Shown piece after piece: positions 25,103-37,432 of a stretch of 64,000 nt of DNA. The notes under the pieces were generated by a model. That model saw nothing but the letters and a program-made list of their open reading frames with translations. It did not search any database and was not told where the DNA came from. Source of the DNA: Stercorarius parasiticus (lineage: Eukaryota; Chordata; Aves; Charadriiformes; Stercorariidae); contig VWZL01000013.1 of assembly GCA_013396915.1 (NCBI GenBank), forward strand, positions 124,001 to 188,000, in the 5' to 3' direction. How positions within the stretch are numbered: position 1 is the first letter of the stretch; each line of letters opens with the position of its first letter. The position numbers and the translations under genes are program-made.

Positions 25103-28100
25103 ACTGCAGAATTTGACTGCCTTTAGTAAAGCCTTTGGGCTGCATGCTTGTGTCTTCCAGCCTTGCGAGAGGCTCTCGTGTGAATTGCCATCGCTCTTCA
25201 AAGAGCAATCTAGGTCATACCTGATAAATTGTTTACTGGATTAGTGGGTGAGGGGGGAAACAGTAGGCATGGTTCATCCAGCTGTCAGGGGGGCATTTAA
25301 TACTGCACTGCACGACAGATTGATTTTCAAGGTCAGAAAGAATGGCATAGAATAGTCAGAAAAATACTGAAAGGAATTAAAAAATGGCTTAAGGGCAGAG
25401 AAAAGGCAATGTCATTAATGGGGAAAATTTTAAGTGAGTTATCTTTGTTATTGGACCCCTTTTCTTGCTGCCAGTCCCCTTGAGGAAAGTACTGGGAAAA
25501 TAAAGAAGGGGGAGAATGGTCTAGCCTGGGAGGACAGCAAAGGACACAAACACAGAGCTGAGATGCCTTCACGCAGCTCCTTTCTGTGCTAAGGAACTGA
25601 GCACCAGCTTAATTTAGATGCTGATTTGACCCAGAAAGCAGAAGCTGATGAGGAGTCAGTTTGCTTCTCTGGGATACCAAGGTCCTGCTCGCACACGGGG
25701 AGCCACAGAAGAACTGAGGTTTTTCCTCTTCACTCTCACATCTTCTCCCCAGGGCTTCCCTGCTGTCTGAAAAAGACACTTAAGCCCTTGGTTTCTATTC
25801 ATCCAATAAATAATTCTTCCTTCCAACAATGCCCAAAGGCTTGTCTTTGCCACCTGTGTGGCCAGGCCAGCAAGCGCTGAAGTGCAGAAGAGTTTGGGAA
25901 GACCCTACAGAATGACCCTACGCAGCTCCAGCTCCTCTGCTTTGTCAGAGCCTTTGAAAAATTGGTTGTCATCTGCCACTTCGAACATACCCAGGCGGTA
26001 GCCCTCTTTGAGGAGTTCTGAGACCTTCTTTGCTTGATAAAAAACACAGGCAAAAAGGTGAAAATGTAGGTTCCCTGCAGTGCCATCTTGCCTCGCTATT
26101 ACCTTTCCTGACACCACTTTCAGATCAACTTCTGCATGAAATGGTTAGGAGGCCTAATGTGGCTTTTGGAAATTTAGGGTTTTTTTTCTTTCTGCTTCTT
26201 CCTACTTTTTAGGTTTAACACATTTTCTTTTTTCAGCTATACGCGAAGTAACATTAAACTGTAATGAGAGAGAATAATTTAAAAAATAACTTAAAACAGC
26301 CAGGAGTTATAAAAATAACAAATCCTGTGGGTAGCATCCAAAAGACTTTCTATCATGCTGACTGATTAGAAGGCTCATTTAATTGTCTGTATGCAAATTT
26401 CGTGTCACAAATTCCTGACATTCAGAAATCTTGAAATTTTAAAATGTAAAGGTTCACATCAATTTTATTTCACTTTTGGCTGATTTTGGGACCTGCAGGC
26501 TCCATTGTTTCAATGTAAGGACTTTTTTCCTGAAAAGCTGAGGAAAAGATGCATTTTTAATTCTTAAAAGCAAGCTGAGATTTGCTCACTTCACTAGGTT
26601 TCAAGAACTGTGGTCCTAAAATATTGCAAGTGTTTGGCATGCCACAAAGGCTACAAGGAGCTATGGGAGTCATTTGTTTTCAAAATAAAGAAAATACACA
26701 GATTTCAGTTTCAAAAACTCCCTTTTTCAGTATTAACGCATTTCCACCAGGAATTGGACTGGCTGGCTCCCACTTGGCCAGCAGTGTGAAGTGGACAGAG
26801 TTTGGTAGGAACAACAGGACACGCAACACGATTTTTTAGGGGCTGCATCCTGAAGGATTTAAAATCTTGATTTCACAGTCTCCTGAAATGACTGTAAAGG
26901 GTCTCATTGCCCTCCCCTGATTCAGGTACACCCATCACTGCTTGTCATACATTCCAGGAAGGTGCCCCATTTCTTTACAGTAGACTTTTAGGTACTCAGA
27001 GGGTGTTGCCGCCTCCATCCCTGTCCATGTCTCCTGTGAGTATTTCCTGCAAACCTGGGCTGGAGTCTGTTGGCTGCTACTCAGATGGGGCCAGGAGATG
27101 GACCTGGGGAGAGCTGGGTTTCCTGAGGAAGATGACCTGAGACGCACGCTGCTGGCAGAGCTGCAGCGTAGGAGCTGGACCCCCACCGCAGCACTGGTTC
27201 CTGGGGCAGAGGCCTGAAGCTCTGTGTGGCCGTTGCCTTCAGGGAAAGGGATTTCAGGAGCACTGGTGCTGCAGTGTGCATTTCTGGAGACCAGATCTGC
27301 CCAGGGTCAAGATCTTGAGTATTATGCAGAATTGGGAGCCAACCAGTTTATCTCCCAGTTTTTTCCCCTGTAGCTGAAGACATGTGCGTTAGCCCGGGGT
27401 GAAGAGTGGTTCACAGAAGCAGTTCCAGTAGCAGTTAACCGGGACTTTCTTTAAGCCCATAGCCAAACTTTCTTTAAAAGTTTATTATCCCCTTTTCAGA
27501 GGTTTTACTTAAGGCAGGGTCCTCCTTGACCAGACAGGCGGTGTCTGAAAGCTTGAGAGCCATGTAAAAGTGACTCAAGAGGGACAGAGCTGGTACTAAC
27601 CATGGCTGGTATCAACCCTGGTACCAAACATGGCTGTGGCCGTAACTGAGGTTTGTGTATACCAGCATTGATTAAAAACTGCGCTCAGGCGAGGCTCCCC
27701 TTGATAAAGAGCAGCCAGATGGATGCTATAAATAAGTTGGAAAACCCTGGGCCAAACTCCATGCTTGGACTGATTCAAACAGCTCCTTTTAATGTCACAA
27801 ATGCGATTTGTCCAAGCAGAATTCAGAGCAGAATTTGGCCTTTCATGTTCGTTTAGATTAAGAAATTTGGACAGTGAAAGCCCGCTTATATTCTGGCTAG
27901 CAGGCTGGGTATTACAGCGCTCGAATAGTGGGAAGCCCAGACAGATGGCTACATGAATCACAGCGAGGCAGGTCTGATTATCTTGATATTTTCCACGCGA
28001 TAAAGTGGAGGGACATGGTGCCATATGGTGGAATATGGCTGAGGGACCCTCGGCAGCTGGGCGGGATGTAAGCACTTTCCAAGGCAAGTGGCAGAGCAAA

Positions 28101-31100
28101 ACACCCGCTCCAGCGATGAGGGGGAGGGATGAGGACAGGGTGGCTTTCTGGGACAGCCAGCCATGCTGAGCCACAGGAGCAGCAGCATCCTGATGGGAGG
28201 ATGGGAGAATAAAATGGGACTGGTTGGTGAGGTCTGCCAGGGCAAAGGCATCTCAGGATGCAGGGAAACAGGGAGGGGAAAGGTAAACATGTGAGGGTGA
28301 AGAAGGGAAGCCAAAGGCTTCTGTGGGGCTGAGTGTCTACAGAAAGTGCAAAGGGAACAGGAGAGCGGCCCTGCCAATGGGGAACACGTCTGCTCTCTGT
28401 TTCGAAAAGGCTGCTGTTGTTTTGCTGGACCTCACAGTTATTTCTCACAGGCTACCCTGGAATAGAAACAGCCTATGGTTTGCTGCTCTGTCTTATCCCG
28501 AGAACTGCAAAAAAAAAAGGAAATCGCATAAAACAAGTGGATTTCCACAGATGTCTAAGAGATGTTTTTCAAAGTGAACTCATGCACAGAGATCATTTAG
28601 AGCCACTTCACTTTCATAATCTGTTGACTGGGGGGACTGGTACAAGGCTTTCCATTTCGTGTGTGGGAAACCTATTTGCAGAATACCACATTTTAGAAAA
28701 ATATGCTATCTAAAAGCAAGGAAATTTACTCTCCTAAGGTAATCAAAGGATACAATGGGTTTATCCTTTTGAAGCTGAATGACAAGAGCTTTCCAGCACA
28801 CAGTGCCCAGGGCCAGTGGTGCACCAGGGCAGTGGGTGCCGATGGTGTGGAGAGCATCGAAAAGATGCCACAGTGCCATGGGAGCCACCAGAAATAGCTC
28901 TGCCCTCACATTGGCACTGAATCCAGAGCACAGCCCTAAAAAACACATTCAGCAGTTAAAAAAGATTTTAGCAGCAGCTCCTTGGTTAACCAAGGGAGCA
29001 AGGGGCTGGTCTCCGGGGCCTGGGCAACCAAGAGGAGTGGTGGGGGCATGTGGTGCAGAGAGATGTGCAATGCACATCGCAGTGTTTGCCAGAGACCAGC
29101 GTTTGCCAGAGAGGACGGTTTGGGGTTTTTTTGCAGGGTCTGGCAGGAAAATCTCACATGTTTAAATTGGGGAAGTGTTGTAGATGTTGTTTGGGTCTGG
29201 TCAGGGAAATGAGGAATGAGTTTTCTTTTGTTTGGGTTCTGCGGTTTGCTTGCTGAAGCCTATGGCTGGCTGTATATTTAGCAGACCTCAAAAATAAGGT
29301 TAGATACATCAGCAAGCAAGTGGAAAAGTACTGGGGAGAAAGCATGCGAGGGTTGTCTGGGAGATGCCACGCGGGCAGGCTAGACCACAGAGCCGGGGCA
29401 CTGAAGCTCATGCCCCACAGCGCTGGATCCAGATGGGGACACGAACCCCATGGGACGGAGCGTGTGAGCCCTGGTGATGTTGTGTCGGTGGCCGTCCACC
29501 CCAAGGCCCTCCACTGCCAGGAGCCAGCCCAGCCTGGCAGGACAAACTGGAAAGGCAGCACTGGAAACCACTTTAAGGGGCAAAGTATCTATAACTTGAG
29601 CTATAAGGAAGCAGTAGAGTAGACGACTCTAGCTAGAAGTAACTGGGACGAACAGTTTCAAACCAGGTGCCTAACTTTACACACTCATGTGTAATCCGGC
29701 ATGCAGGTAGCTGCTCTGATTTATTGTCATTAACTGATGTTCAGCAGCACAATTCCAGAATTAAGCCATAATTTCTACCTTTTTTACAACTGTAGACCTG
29801 TCTGTAAAGGCTGCTGGGAGTACACACGCAGACAGTGTGGTGACAACTTTTAATATTTTCAGAGTGGAGTTACATGTTGCTGTTTCATTCTAAGAATAGG
29901 AGAGGACTGTACCTTATTGCTATAAAGTCATTACCCCATAGAAGGGCTGATTGCCTCCTGTGTGCTGAGGAAATAGCAAATGTCTTCTTTTTTGCTGTTA
30001 GAAGATCAGATGGACAAATTGCACAACAGAGGAACTGGGCCCTCTGCATGGAGAAGTAGCTGCGTGCAGTAAGTGACGGCCTTTCGATTCAGCAGACGTC
30101 TTCGTCAAGAAATATGGGGAACATTTTCAGGGATGTACAAGTGCCAGCCCTTGGCTAGCCTCTTACCAGAGGCAGTTAATAAGAGAGGCCCAAGGGAATG
30201 GAAGTGGCTAGGAGCAACCTTGTTATGCTCCCCAGGTGCGGCTTGTGTCATGGCACACGGCATGAAAGGTAGGAATGATTAACCTTGGTTGTCAAAAAAG
30301 AAGGATTTAGGGTAAGGAAAGGGAATCGATATCAGATTTAGTGTCTGAGGCATTTCACAGAATGACTCTGGCAATTTGTTAGCCAGATCAACATATAATT
30401 TCTCGCTTGGAGAGGAAATGTTCATCTGCTCGACATGCCAGTGCGAGGATGGATGTTAGCAGAGACAAGAAAAAGGACCAGTTTGCCACATCTGACCTCT
30501 TTTTCCAAATGTCTTCACTCTCGGTAGTTTATAGCTTCCATCTCCTCTGTATAATTCAGAAATATCTCCAGATAAGCCCCAAATTCAGAGGCCAAGCCAT
30601 GAAATCACATGCCAGCAGTGACCCAGCAAGTGGCAGAGTCGGGAACCGGTTGGTGGCTGGTCCTCTGCTGCTGCCATGGCCAGCAAAGGCAGAGCAAGAG
30701 GTGGAGGTCTCCTACCTGACCTCCTCTGAGCTCAGGGACAGGCGTTCAAGGGATTTCAGCACACTCCCAGCTGATGGGGTCTTCATGCAAACCAGCTGCC
30801 TGGATGGGCTGTGCAAAGCCGAGCTCTGGGCAGCCAGGCTGAAATGGTTTCTTGGAAAGCGATGTGGACTTGCTGCTTCGCTGGAGCTGCTGCGACTGCA
30901 CTACAATGCCACGTGTGCTGCAAGCAAGTGGCAATTACCTGGATTCAAAGCAGAGGTCACTGTCGTTACTGCCAGGGATCCTCCCTGGCCATGAATGATG
31001 CAGTAAATAATAACACCCATCCATCCTGCGAGTCCAGCGTGCAAAGCACAGCTTCGGATGTTTGATTTTTAAGATGCTTGCCTTTACCCAGGGACTGTAG

Positions 31101-32747
31101 TAGCCATTTCCTGGTGGGGCTGCTCTCCTGCTCATGCTGACTGGTGTGCTGGACTCATCTCAAACCTGCGGAGACAAAGTTGTGTTGGTTTATGAAGATC
31201 ACACTGTTTGGATGGTGTGATGGCTGGTGGATAGTTTTGATGGACATCTATCTCTGTGGGCTGCCGGAGGGCTCAATGTGTGCTCTCTTCATGGCTGGAA
31301 GCTGAGACCACCCGTTTGGCTCCTGTTGCAGCTGCCCATGGTGCAGTTGAGCAGGAGGAACATGAGAGGGCTTGCTGGGAGAGTGGGTTGGGAACTTGCA
31401 CACTGGGGCCATGCTGCCTCCTGGGCAGCCAGAGCCCTCAGCTGAAAACTGCGGGATGAAACCAGAGCAGGGGGAGGGCAGGAAAGTAATGAAACCATGT
31501 AGGCAGGTGTCTGTGCACATGAATGTATGTACGTACATGCGAGGGGCTGAGGAAAGTGCAGAGCCAGAAAAGCATGCAAGCAAACCCCCCAGCACATGCA
31601 GAAGGGATTACAGTGCCTTTGATTCACCCAAAAGGAGATTTTCCGATTGTGTCATGGAGAAAAGAAACATGTTGTTACTGTTTTATGGCGATCAAGGTAA
31701 AAATTTGTCCATCTGCCACTGTAATGATCCAGAAAGCTTGAGCTGATCTGTGTTTTGACAGATGAAGAGAAGCGAGATGAGAAACGCCTGAACACACCGT
31801 GCCCAGGAGCAGTCACACCTAAAAAGGACAAGGGAAGTGGTCCTGTCTTTTCTTGTGGTGGGAAGTGGGAAGCTCACTATGGACAAGCGCACGCAGAGAG
31901 GTCATTTGCGATCAGCTTGCCTGTGGATGACAATCACCACAAAAAACTAGAAAATATGTATTTCTTTAGTCTTCCACACAAATATCACCTATTTTCTTTT
32001 CTGCATTTGCATATTCATCCCATGTTCTTTCACTCACCACTTCAATACATAGCAAAGACACCACCACCACCACCAAGTACTAGACCCCACCGCCAAAATT
32101 CTTGGTTTTTACGTAAGAAGCTAGACGGTCAATAATAATCACCTTCTGCAAAGCAAATTTAAGCAGCAGAAAGCTTGTGGAAGGGGGTTGAATTTACTTT
32201 TTTGTTTGAGACACAATCTTGGATACGAAAAGCAAGTTTCTAGAGTACCATTTTTATAGAAATAGGTTTTTGTTTGTTACCTTGTGAGATTATTTACCTC
32301 AACAGCCGTCACTGAGATGAGAAGGGGCTGACTTAATAGCATCCCTTGTCCGGGCTGCTCCTGCAGGTCTCCAGGGACGGGGACTGCAGCATTGCTGGGA
32401 ATGGTGCAAAACGACAAATGGGACTAATGACTACTGAAATGCTTGTGCGATACCTTAGCAGAATACTTGATATTTTGGTTCTTTCTGAAGATTAGCCAAG
32501 ACAAGCCATCAGAAGGTCCATGGATTTTTGCAACTTCTACCTACGCAGCTGAATTTTATGATTTTAACTGTATTTTATTAAGTTTCTTAACTAAAGTGAT
32601 CTTCAGAATCCAAAACATTTTAAACCTTGACCTGCTTGGGCTGGGTTTTTTTGTTTTAAATAATGAGTTTAGTGAGTTAGATTTCCTTCAGACTTGAGCC
32701 TGATTCTCCTCAGTTACTTCCTCTCCCTGGACATTGCCCCTTCATTT
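25103..32747. other. Long noncoding tract, no gene recognised
   Basis: About 7.6 kb of unique sequence, the least interrupted by repeats after the first 13 kb. The two longest frames, 192 codons at 27,596-28,174 (minus) and 195 codons at 30,407-30,994 (plus), show no recognisable domains. Frames of this size are expected about once by chance in 64 kb read six ways. A short CCA repeat lies at 32,059. No exon with both good splice sites and a familiar peptide was found. Confidence 0.5.
32059..32075. repeat. (CCA)n microsatellite
   Basis: Five consecutive CCA-type trinucleotide units in AT-rich DNA. Short, with no gene context. Confidence 0.8.
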
Positions 32748-33065
32748 CATAGAATCATGGAATGGTTTGGGTTGGGAAGGACCTTAAAGATCATCCAGTT
32801 CCAACCTCCCTGCCATGGGCAGGGACACCTCCCACTAGACCAGGCTGCTCAAAGCCCCATCCAGCCTGGTCTTGAACACTTCCAGGGATGGGGCATCCAC
32901 AACTGCTCTGAGCAACCTGTTCCACTGCCTCACCACCCTCACAGTAAAGAATTTCTTTCCAATATCCAATCTAAATCTCCCCTCTTTCAGTTTGAAACTG
33001 CTACCCCTCATCCTATCACCCCACTCCCTGATAAAGAGTCCCTCCCCATCCTTCCTGTAAGCCCC
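32748..33065 (-). mobile_element. CR1 LINE fragment with intact ORF2 C-terminus
   Basis: The left end is the complement of the CR1 3' tail (CATAGAATCATGGAATGG), then GGTTTGGGTTGGGAAGGACC. Reading on the minus strand, the frame at 32,835-33,101 encodes the end of ORF2 without interruption (KDGEGLF, GRFRLDIGKKFFTVRVVRQW, then DGALSSLV and stop). The family-like part ends near 33,065, where a 12-13 bp direct repeat of TGTAAGCCCC occurs; this may be an insertion-associated duplication or simple slippage. About 320 bp remain. Confidence 0.93.
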
Positions 33066-35024
33066 ACTGTAAGCCCCAGCTTGGTACCGCTGGTTTCCCA
33101 TTCTGCTGCTTCTGACTGCAGCACTGTGAGCTGAACTCGCTTATCGGAGTGTTACTGTTTCAGAACAGAAAATAGTTTTGAGATAATTTAGAGGCTGACT
33201 CAGCAGTTTTCCACAGGATAACTTTATTTAGAGGTGGGATTCGAATTACCCATCCCCGAGGTACTGAAAAGTCTCTCACAGGTGACTCACTCCACGTCCC
33301 AGCGAAGCCCAAAGCCTGCCTGTCCAGGCACGTGGGATGGTGATCAGTGTGAAATTCAGTCTCTCTGCAAATGCAACAAACTCAGTTGAAAATATTTCTG
33401 GCTAAACTTACAAAAGTGCTGAATTGCAGACAGCTGCTGTCCTTGCCCACAGGATGACTGACGTAAAATATTGGTTTAGCACGGGCTTGTCTGTAGTGTA
33501 AATCCCACAATGCCGAAAAGAAACAAACTGTTTCTGTCCCGATGTTTGGTATGATTATTGCTGCGGTGCTGTACAGCACGGCTCTCGCCTCACCTTGTCA
33601 AGTGGATGCCACAAACTCTAAATCAAGTAACATTATCTCTGACATCTTGGCTGTTACAGTACCAGATCAAAAGATTTATATCTTGCTGAACGTAAAGTTG
33701 TTACAGCTTGTCTCCGCTGAGGAAGAAGTCACAAATGGAATTTGACGTCATTAAAAAAAATCCAAACCCTGTTCATTATGGTGATTTAATTCAACCTATC
33801 TCCTGTCCTTACCACCAGCTGCTCAGAGATGCCTACTCAGCTTTCAGACAGCAAAATAAATCTCTCTAGCAAGTCCCACCAGTGTTTTCATGTTATCAAG
33901 GCAAAAATAGAGACTCTATTTGAAGAAATTCAACTTCAGACATATCAGAAATACGAGCCACCCCCTTCCAAACAACCAGTTCATTTTTATGTTACATACT
34001 GAACACACATCTTTCATCTCCTCAAACACGTTTGTAAGATTTCCAAAGACAAAACGTGTACACATACATTAAACCCCCCCACTTTCATAGGTATATGAAA
34101 ATATAATTCATTTACTTATCCCTGTCAGTTCTCTATTATGTATATATGAGTTTATTTCCAAGCCTGCTGTCCTTGCAGTCAGTAGTAAATTATGCAGAAG
34201 TAGCTGAGTATACCCAAAGTGATCAAAAACTCTGCAGAGGGAAAATTTTGGGGTTGAGATAATATATTTAAACCTCAGAAACCTCCATGCATATGCACTT
34301 TGCATTTTCAGAAATGTACATATACCTAAAGAGGATCAGAGGTGTATAAAGGTTAAGGTTGAAAATACATTTGACAAACTTGGACTAGTCTTTGTCAACA
34401 TCCAAATGTTTCCTGACTGTCACCTTTTTTCTCCTTGCTGGGAATCTGGGAGAATAATTTAAAAAAATGGAAATAAATAGAAAAGGTGAAAGAAACCGGG
34501 GCAGCAAATCTCTCCCACATCTCCCCCTCCCCGCCCTAAGCACGGTGTTTTCAAATTGGCCAAGATTTCGTTTACTGATTAAGCCAATTTAGCTCTCTGC
34601 TAAATTGTGGTAAACTGTGGCATGGTGGTAAACCACAGCTCTGCGTATAGAAAGCTCTTGAAACCATTACTGCGTTGGCATCGCTTGTGCATTTCACAAG
34701 TATTAGATCTGCGACACAAGTTATGAGAGCGATCTTCTTTGGTTTGCGAAAGTAATAAACATCTTGGGGAAAGGATGACCTCCTCACTGAGAATTAATGA
34801 TAAAATAAACAAACAGCCTAAACCACATGGAAAATAGCATGGTTCCCTTGAAAATGTGCTCTGCATTATAGGAAATGTGTATATGCATAAAAAGTGATTG
34901 GTCAGGTATGAAACAAATGTGTCTCTCCCCCTCCCCTCCATGTTAATGTAATATTACGATTGAAAATATAATCATGAAAAATCATGAGGGCAGCAGAATT
35001 GTGTGCAATAAGCCACGTGTTTCT
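33066..35024. other. AT-rich noncoding sequence, no gene recognised
   Basis: Predominantly AT-rich unique DNA, especially 33,730-35,020. Open frames are short. The even composition and lack of simple repeats would fit conserved noncoding DNA, but conservation cannot be judged from one sequence. Confidence 0.5.
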
Positions 35025-35255
35025 AAATAAAAGATCTTGCCAGACAGTCTTGATTACATTTTATGATGGTGTTTTACCATTACTGGACAAAGGCAATGAC
35101 GTAAAGGAAATATTCTGGGATTTTAGTAAAGCAAATGATAGGGTATCTCACACCAAAGAATAATAATCAAAACTGGCCTGGAAATGAACATTGTCACATG
35201 GATTGAAAACTGGCTGAAGAGCTACAAACAAAGTGCTATGAAGGGTAACAAAACA
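35025..35255 (+). pseudogene. Ancient CR1-like reverse transcriptase relic
   Basis: A decayed LINE coding fragment readable only by translation. From 35,035 the plus strand reads SCQTVLITFYDGV, then DFSKANDRVSH (35,119 on), a clear match to the CR1/L3-type RT block whose usual form is DFSKAFD.VSH. Two stop codons follow. From 35,175, in another frame, it reads GLEMNIVTWIENWLKS, matching the next conserved block (GLD...VRWIENWL). At least one frameshift and several stops show it is long dead. No CR1 3' tail is adjacent. It is older than the other CR1 copies in the window, judging by its divergence. Confidence 0.8.
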
Positions 35256-36499
35256 TCTAGTAGAGAAGCCTCGTGAGGGACCAGAGACACCAGCCTTTGA
35301 TTCATTCTTTCAGGAAAACTGGGTCCAACAGGTAAGACTGGGGGTTGCCAACCTGCAGATTGGGGCAATATCCTGCCCAGAACAAATTATCTGGCCTACA
35401 GCCTGCTTTCTGCTGCCAGCTGTCCTCAAAGTCCTCCAGGCACAGGCAGGACATGAGCACCTCTGAGAACAAATGACTAATGCTAGCAGCTACTCAGAAA
35501 GATGAACAAACAGTAAATTGGGATGAAACAAGGGAAAATATATTTTATTTTTACGCCTGGGAAAATATTCCTTGCTGTAGGTAACCGCAGAAAACAAAGA
35601 GGAAGAGGTAATTATGCCGAAAGGAAACTTTAACTTTGAAATCAAGTGAAACCAAAGTTCTGAGAGGTTTTTGGATACTACCATCCCTGTCTTCCCTCAC
35701 GTGGGGCAGCTAAGACACCAGTGACTTTCTACCAGCCACAATTATTCTACTGAGCTGCACTTCATTTTTTGTTTTATAATTATCACCGTCCTGTGAGATT
35801 TTGTAGAGTATTGTGAGAATATGAGCGTTTACTCCAATAACTCTTTGGTACCACTCAGAAATGAACATTGCAACTTTACCGATCAATATGAAGATGTGCA
35901 CCACAGCTGATATAATGCTACAGTTTGGGACCTGTAAATTTGCAATGCTTTATGCAGGGAGCTGAGTGGCATTTGAGCCAAGAAAGCTCCTGGTTGGGAT
36001 GATGTCCACTTGACATCAGTAACAACTAGTAGACAAAATGATACCCACTCCACATCGATCAATATATAGGCCAGAAAGAAAACCGGTTTTAAAATGGAAA
36101 TCCTTCCACGATGTCGTTTAGGTATTAATTTAGCAGCAGGATACTATTATTCCCTAACATGGCATTTATTTTACCACCATAGTTTATAGTATTCAAAGCC
36201 CTGAGTAAAAGAAAGAGCTTTCAGTAATCAGCCTGCTCTGATTGCTAGCCTTTCAGTGCAACTCTCTGGAAGGGTAAATCATTGTTATCCCCATTGTTAT
36301 GCACATTATTCATTAGCTAATGCTCATATGCCACTTACACATCAATTCATATACGCCAATTAAGCAATAAAGCAACCAAAGGAGCGGGCTGGCAAGTCAA
36401 GCTCACCTTTGTTCCTGCAGTCTCTCAGACACGGAGCTCAAATAAATACCTTTTTGGGTTGGGTTAGGCAGCAGACGGAGGCATAGCTGAGACACTTGT
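35256..36499. other. Noncoding sequence, no gene recognised
   Basis: Unique, mostly AT-rich DNA between the ancient RT relic and the long CR1 copy. Frames are under 65 codons. Nothing recognisable. Confidence 0.55.
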
Positions 36500-37372
36500 C
36501 ATAGAATCATAGAATCATAGAATGTGTTGGGTTGGAAGAGACCTTTAAAGTTCATCTAGTCCAACCCCCCTGCAGTAAGCAAGGACATCTTCAACTACAT
36601 CAGGTTGCTCGGAGCCTCATCAAGCCTGGCCTTGAATGTCTCCAGGGATGGGGCCTCCACCACCTCTCCGGGCAACCTGTTCCAGTGTTTCACCACCCTC
36701 ATTGTAAAAGAACTTCTTCCTGATGTCTAATCTAAACCTACCCTGCTGTAGTTTAAAACCATTGCCCCTCATCCTATCGCTACATGCCCTTGCAAACAGC
36801 CCCTCCCCAGCTTTCTTGTAGGCCCCCTTCAGGTATTGGAAGGCTGCTATAAGGTCTCCCCGGAGCCTCCTCTTCTCCAGGCTGAACAACCCCAACTCTC
36901 TCAGCCTGTCTTCATAGGAGAGGTGCTCCAGCCCTTTGATCTTCTTCATGGCCCTCCTCTGGACCCGCTCCAACAGGTCCATGTCCTTCCTGTGCTGAGG
37001 GCACCAGAGCTGGACGCAGTACTCCAGGTGGGGTCTCACAAGAGCAGAGTAGAGGGGGAGAATCACCTCTCTGGATCTGCTGGCCACGCTTCTTTTGATG
37101 CAGCCCAGGGTGCAATCGGCCTTTTGGGCTGCAAGTGCACATTGTTGGCTCATGTCCAGCTTTTCATCCACCAGTACCCCCAAGTCCTTTTCTGTAGGGC
37201 TGCTCTCTATCACATCATCCCCCAGCCTGTATTGATAATAAGGATTGTCCCGACCCAAGTGTAGGGCCTTACACTTGGCCTTGTTGAACTTCATGAGGTT
37301 GGCTTGGGCCCACCTCTCTAGCTTGTCCAGGTCCCTCTTGTTCCCCTCACCGAGTGCAGTTTGGTCTATAGT
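36500..37372 (-). mobile_element. Longest CR1 LINE copy in the window
   Basis: A minus-strand CR1 of about 870 bp. Its 3' end (left) carries three near-perfect copies of the tail octamer complement (CATAGAAT). Its 5' end is truncated within the ORF2 polymerase region. The tail and the readable ORF2 segment are well preserved, so it is one of the younger insertions here. The 5' boundary is approximate (37,350-37,380), because the sequence merges into GC-rich flanking DNA without an obvious target-site duplication. Confidence 0.95.
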
Positions 37373-37432
37373 GAGCAGCAACTGCTCCGAAACCCAGGCT
37401 GGGCCACCCCAAAATATAGGGGATGGAGGCAA
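36620..37432 (-). pseudogene. CR1 ORF2 C-terminal fragment (270 codons, frameshifted end)
   Basis: Reverse-transcriptase C-terminal part of CR1 ORF2. From about residue 30 the product follows the family: [19 protein letters not shown], then [28 protein letters not shown], then a region with [20 protein letters not shown] and [20 protein letters not shown], ending with [20 protein letters not shown] and [12 protein letters not shown]. The catalytic palm motif and the N-terminal endonuclease lie upstream and are missing. Just after RKKFF one extra T in a T-run shifts the frame, so the last 30 or so residues are unrelated to the family. The first 25-30 residues probably come from flanking DNA. 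Confidence 0.9.

Noticed and set aside
27596..28174. 192-codon minus-strand frame
   Set aside because: No family recognised, other frames overlap it on the same strand, and its composition is not protein-like.
30407..30994. 195-codon plus-strand frame
   Set aside because: No recognisable domain or splice context. A frame of this length is expected about once by chance in a 64-kb six-frame reading.
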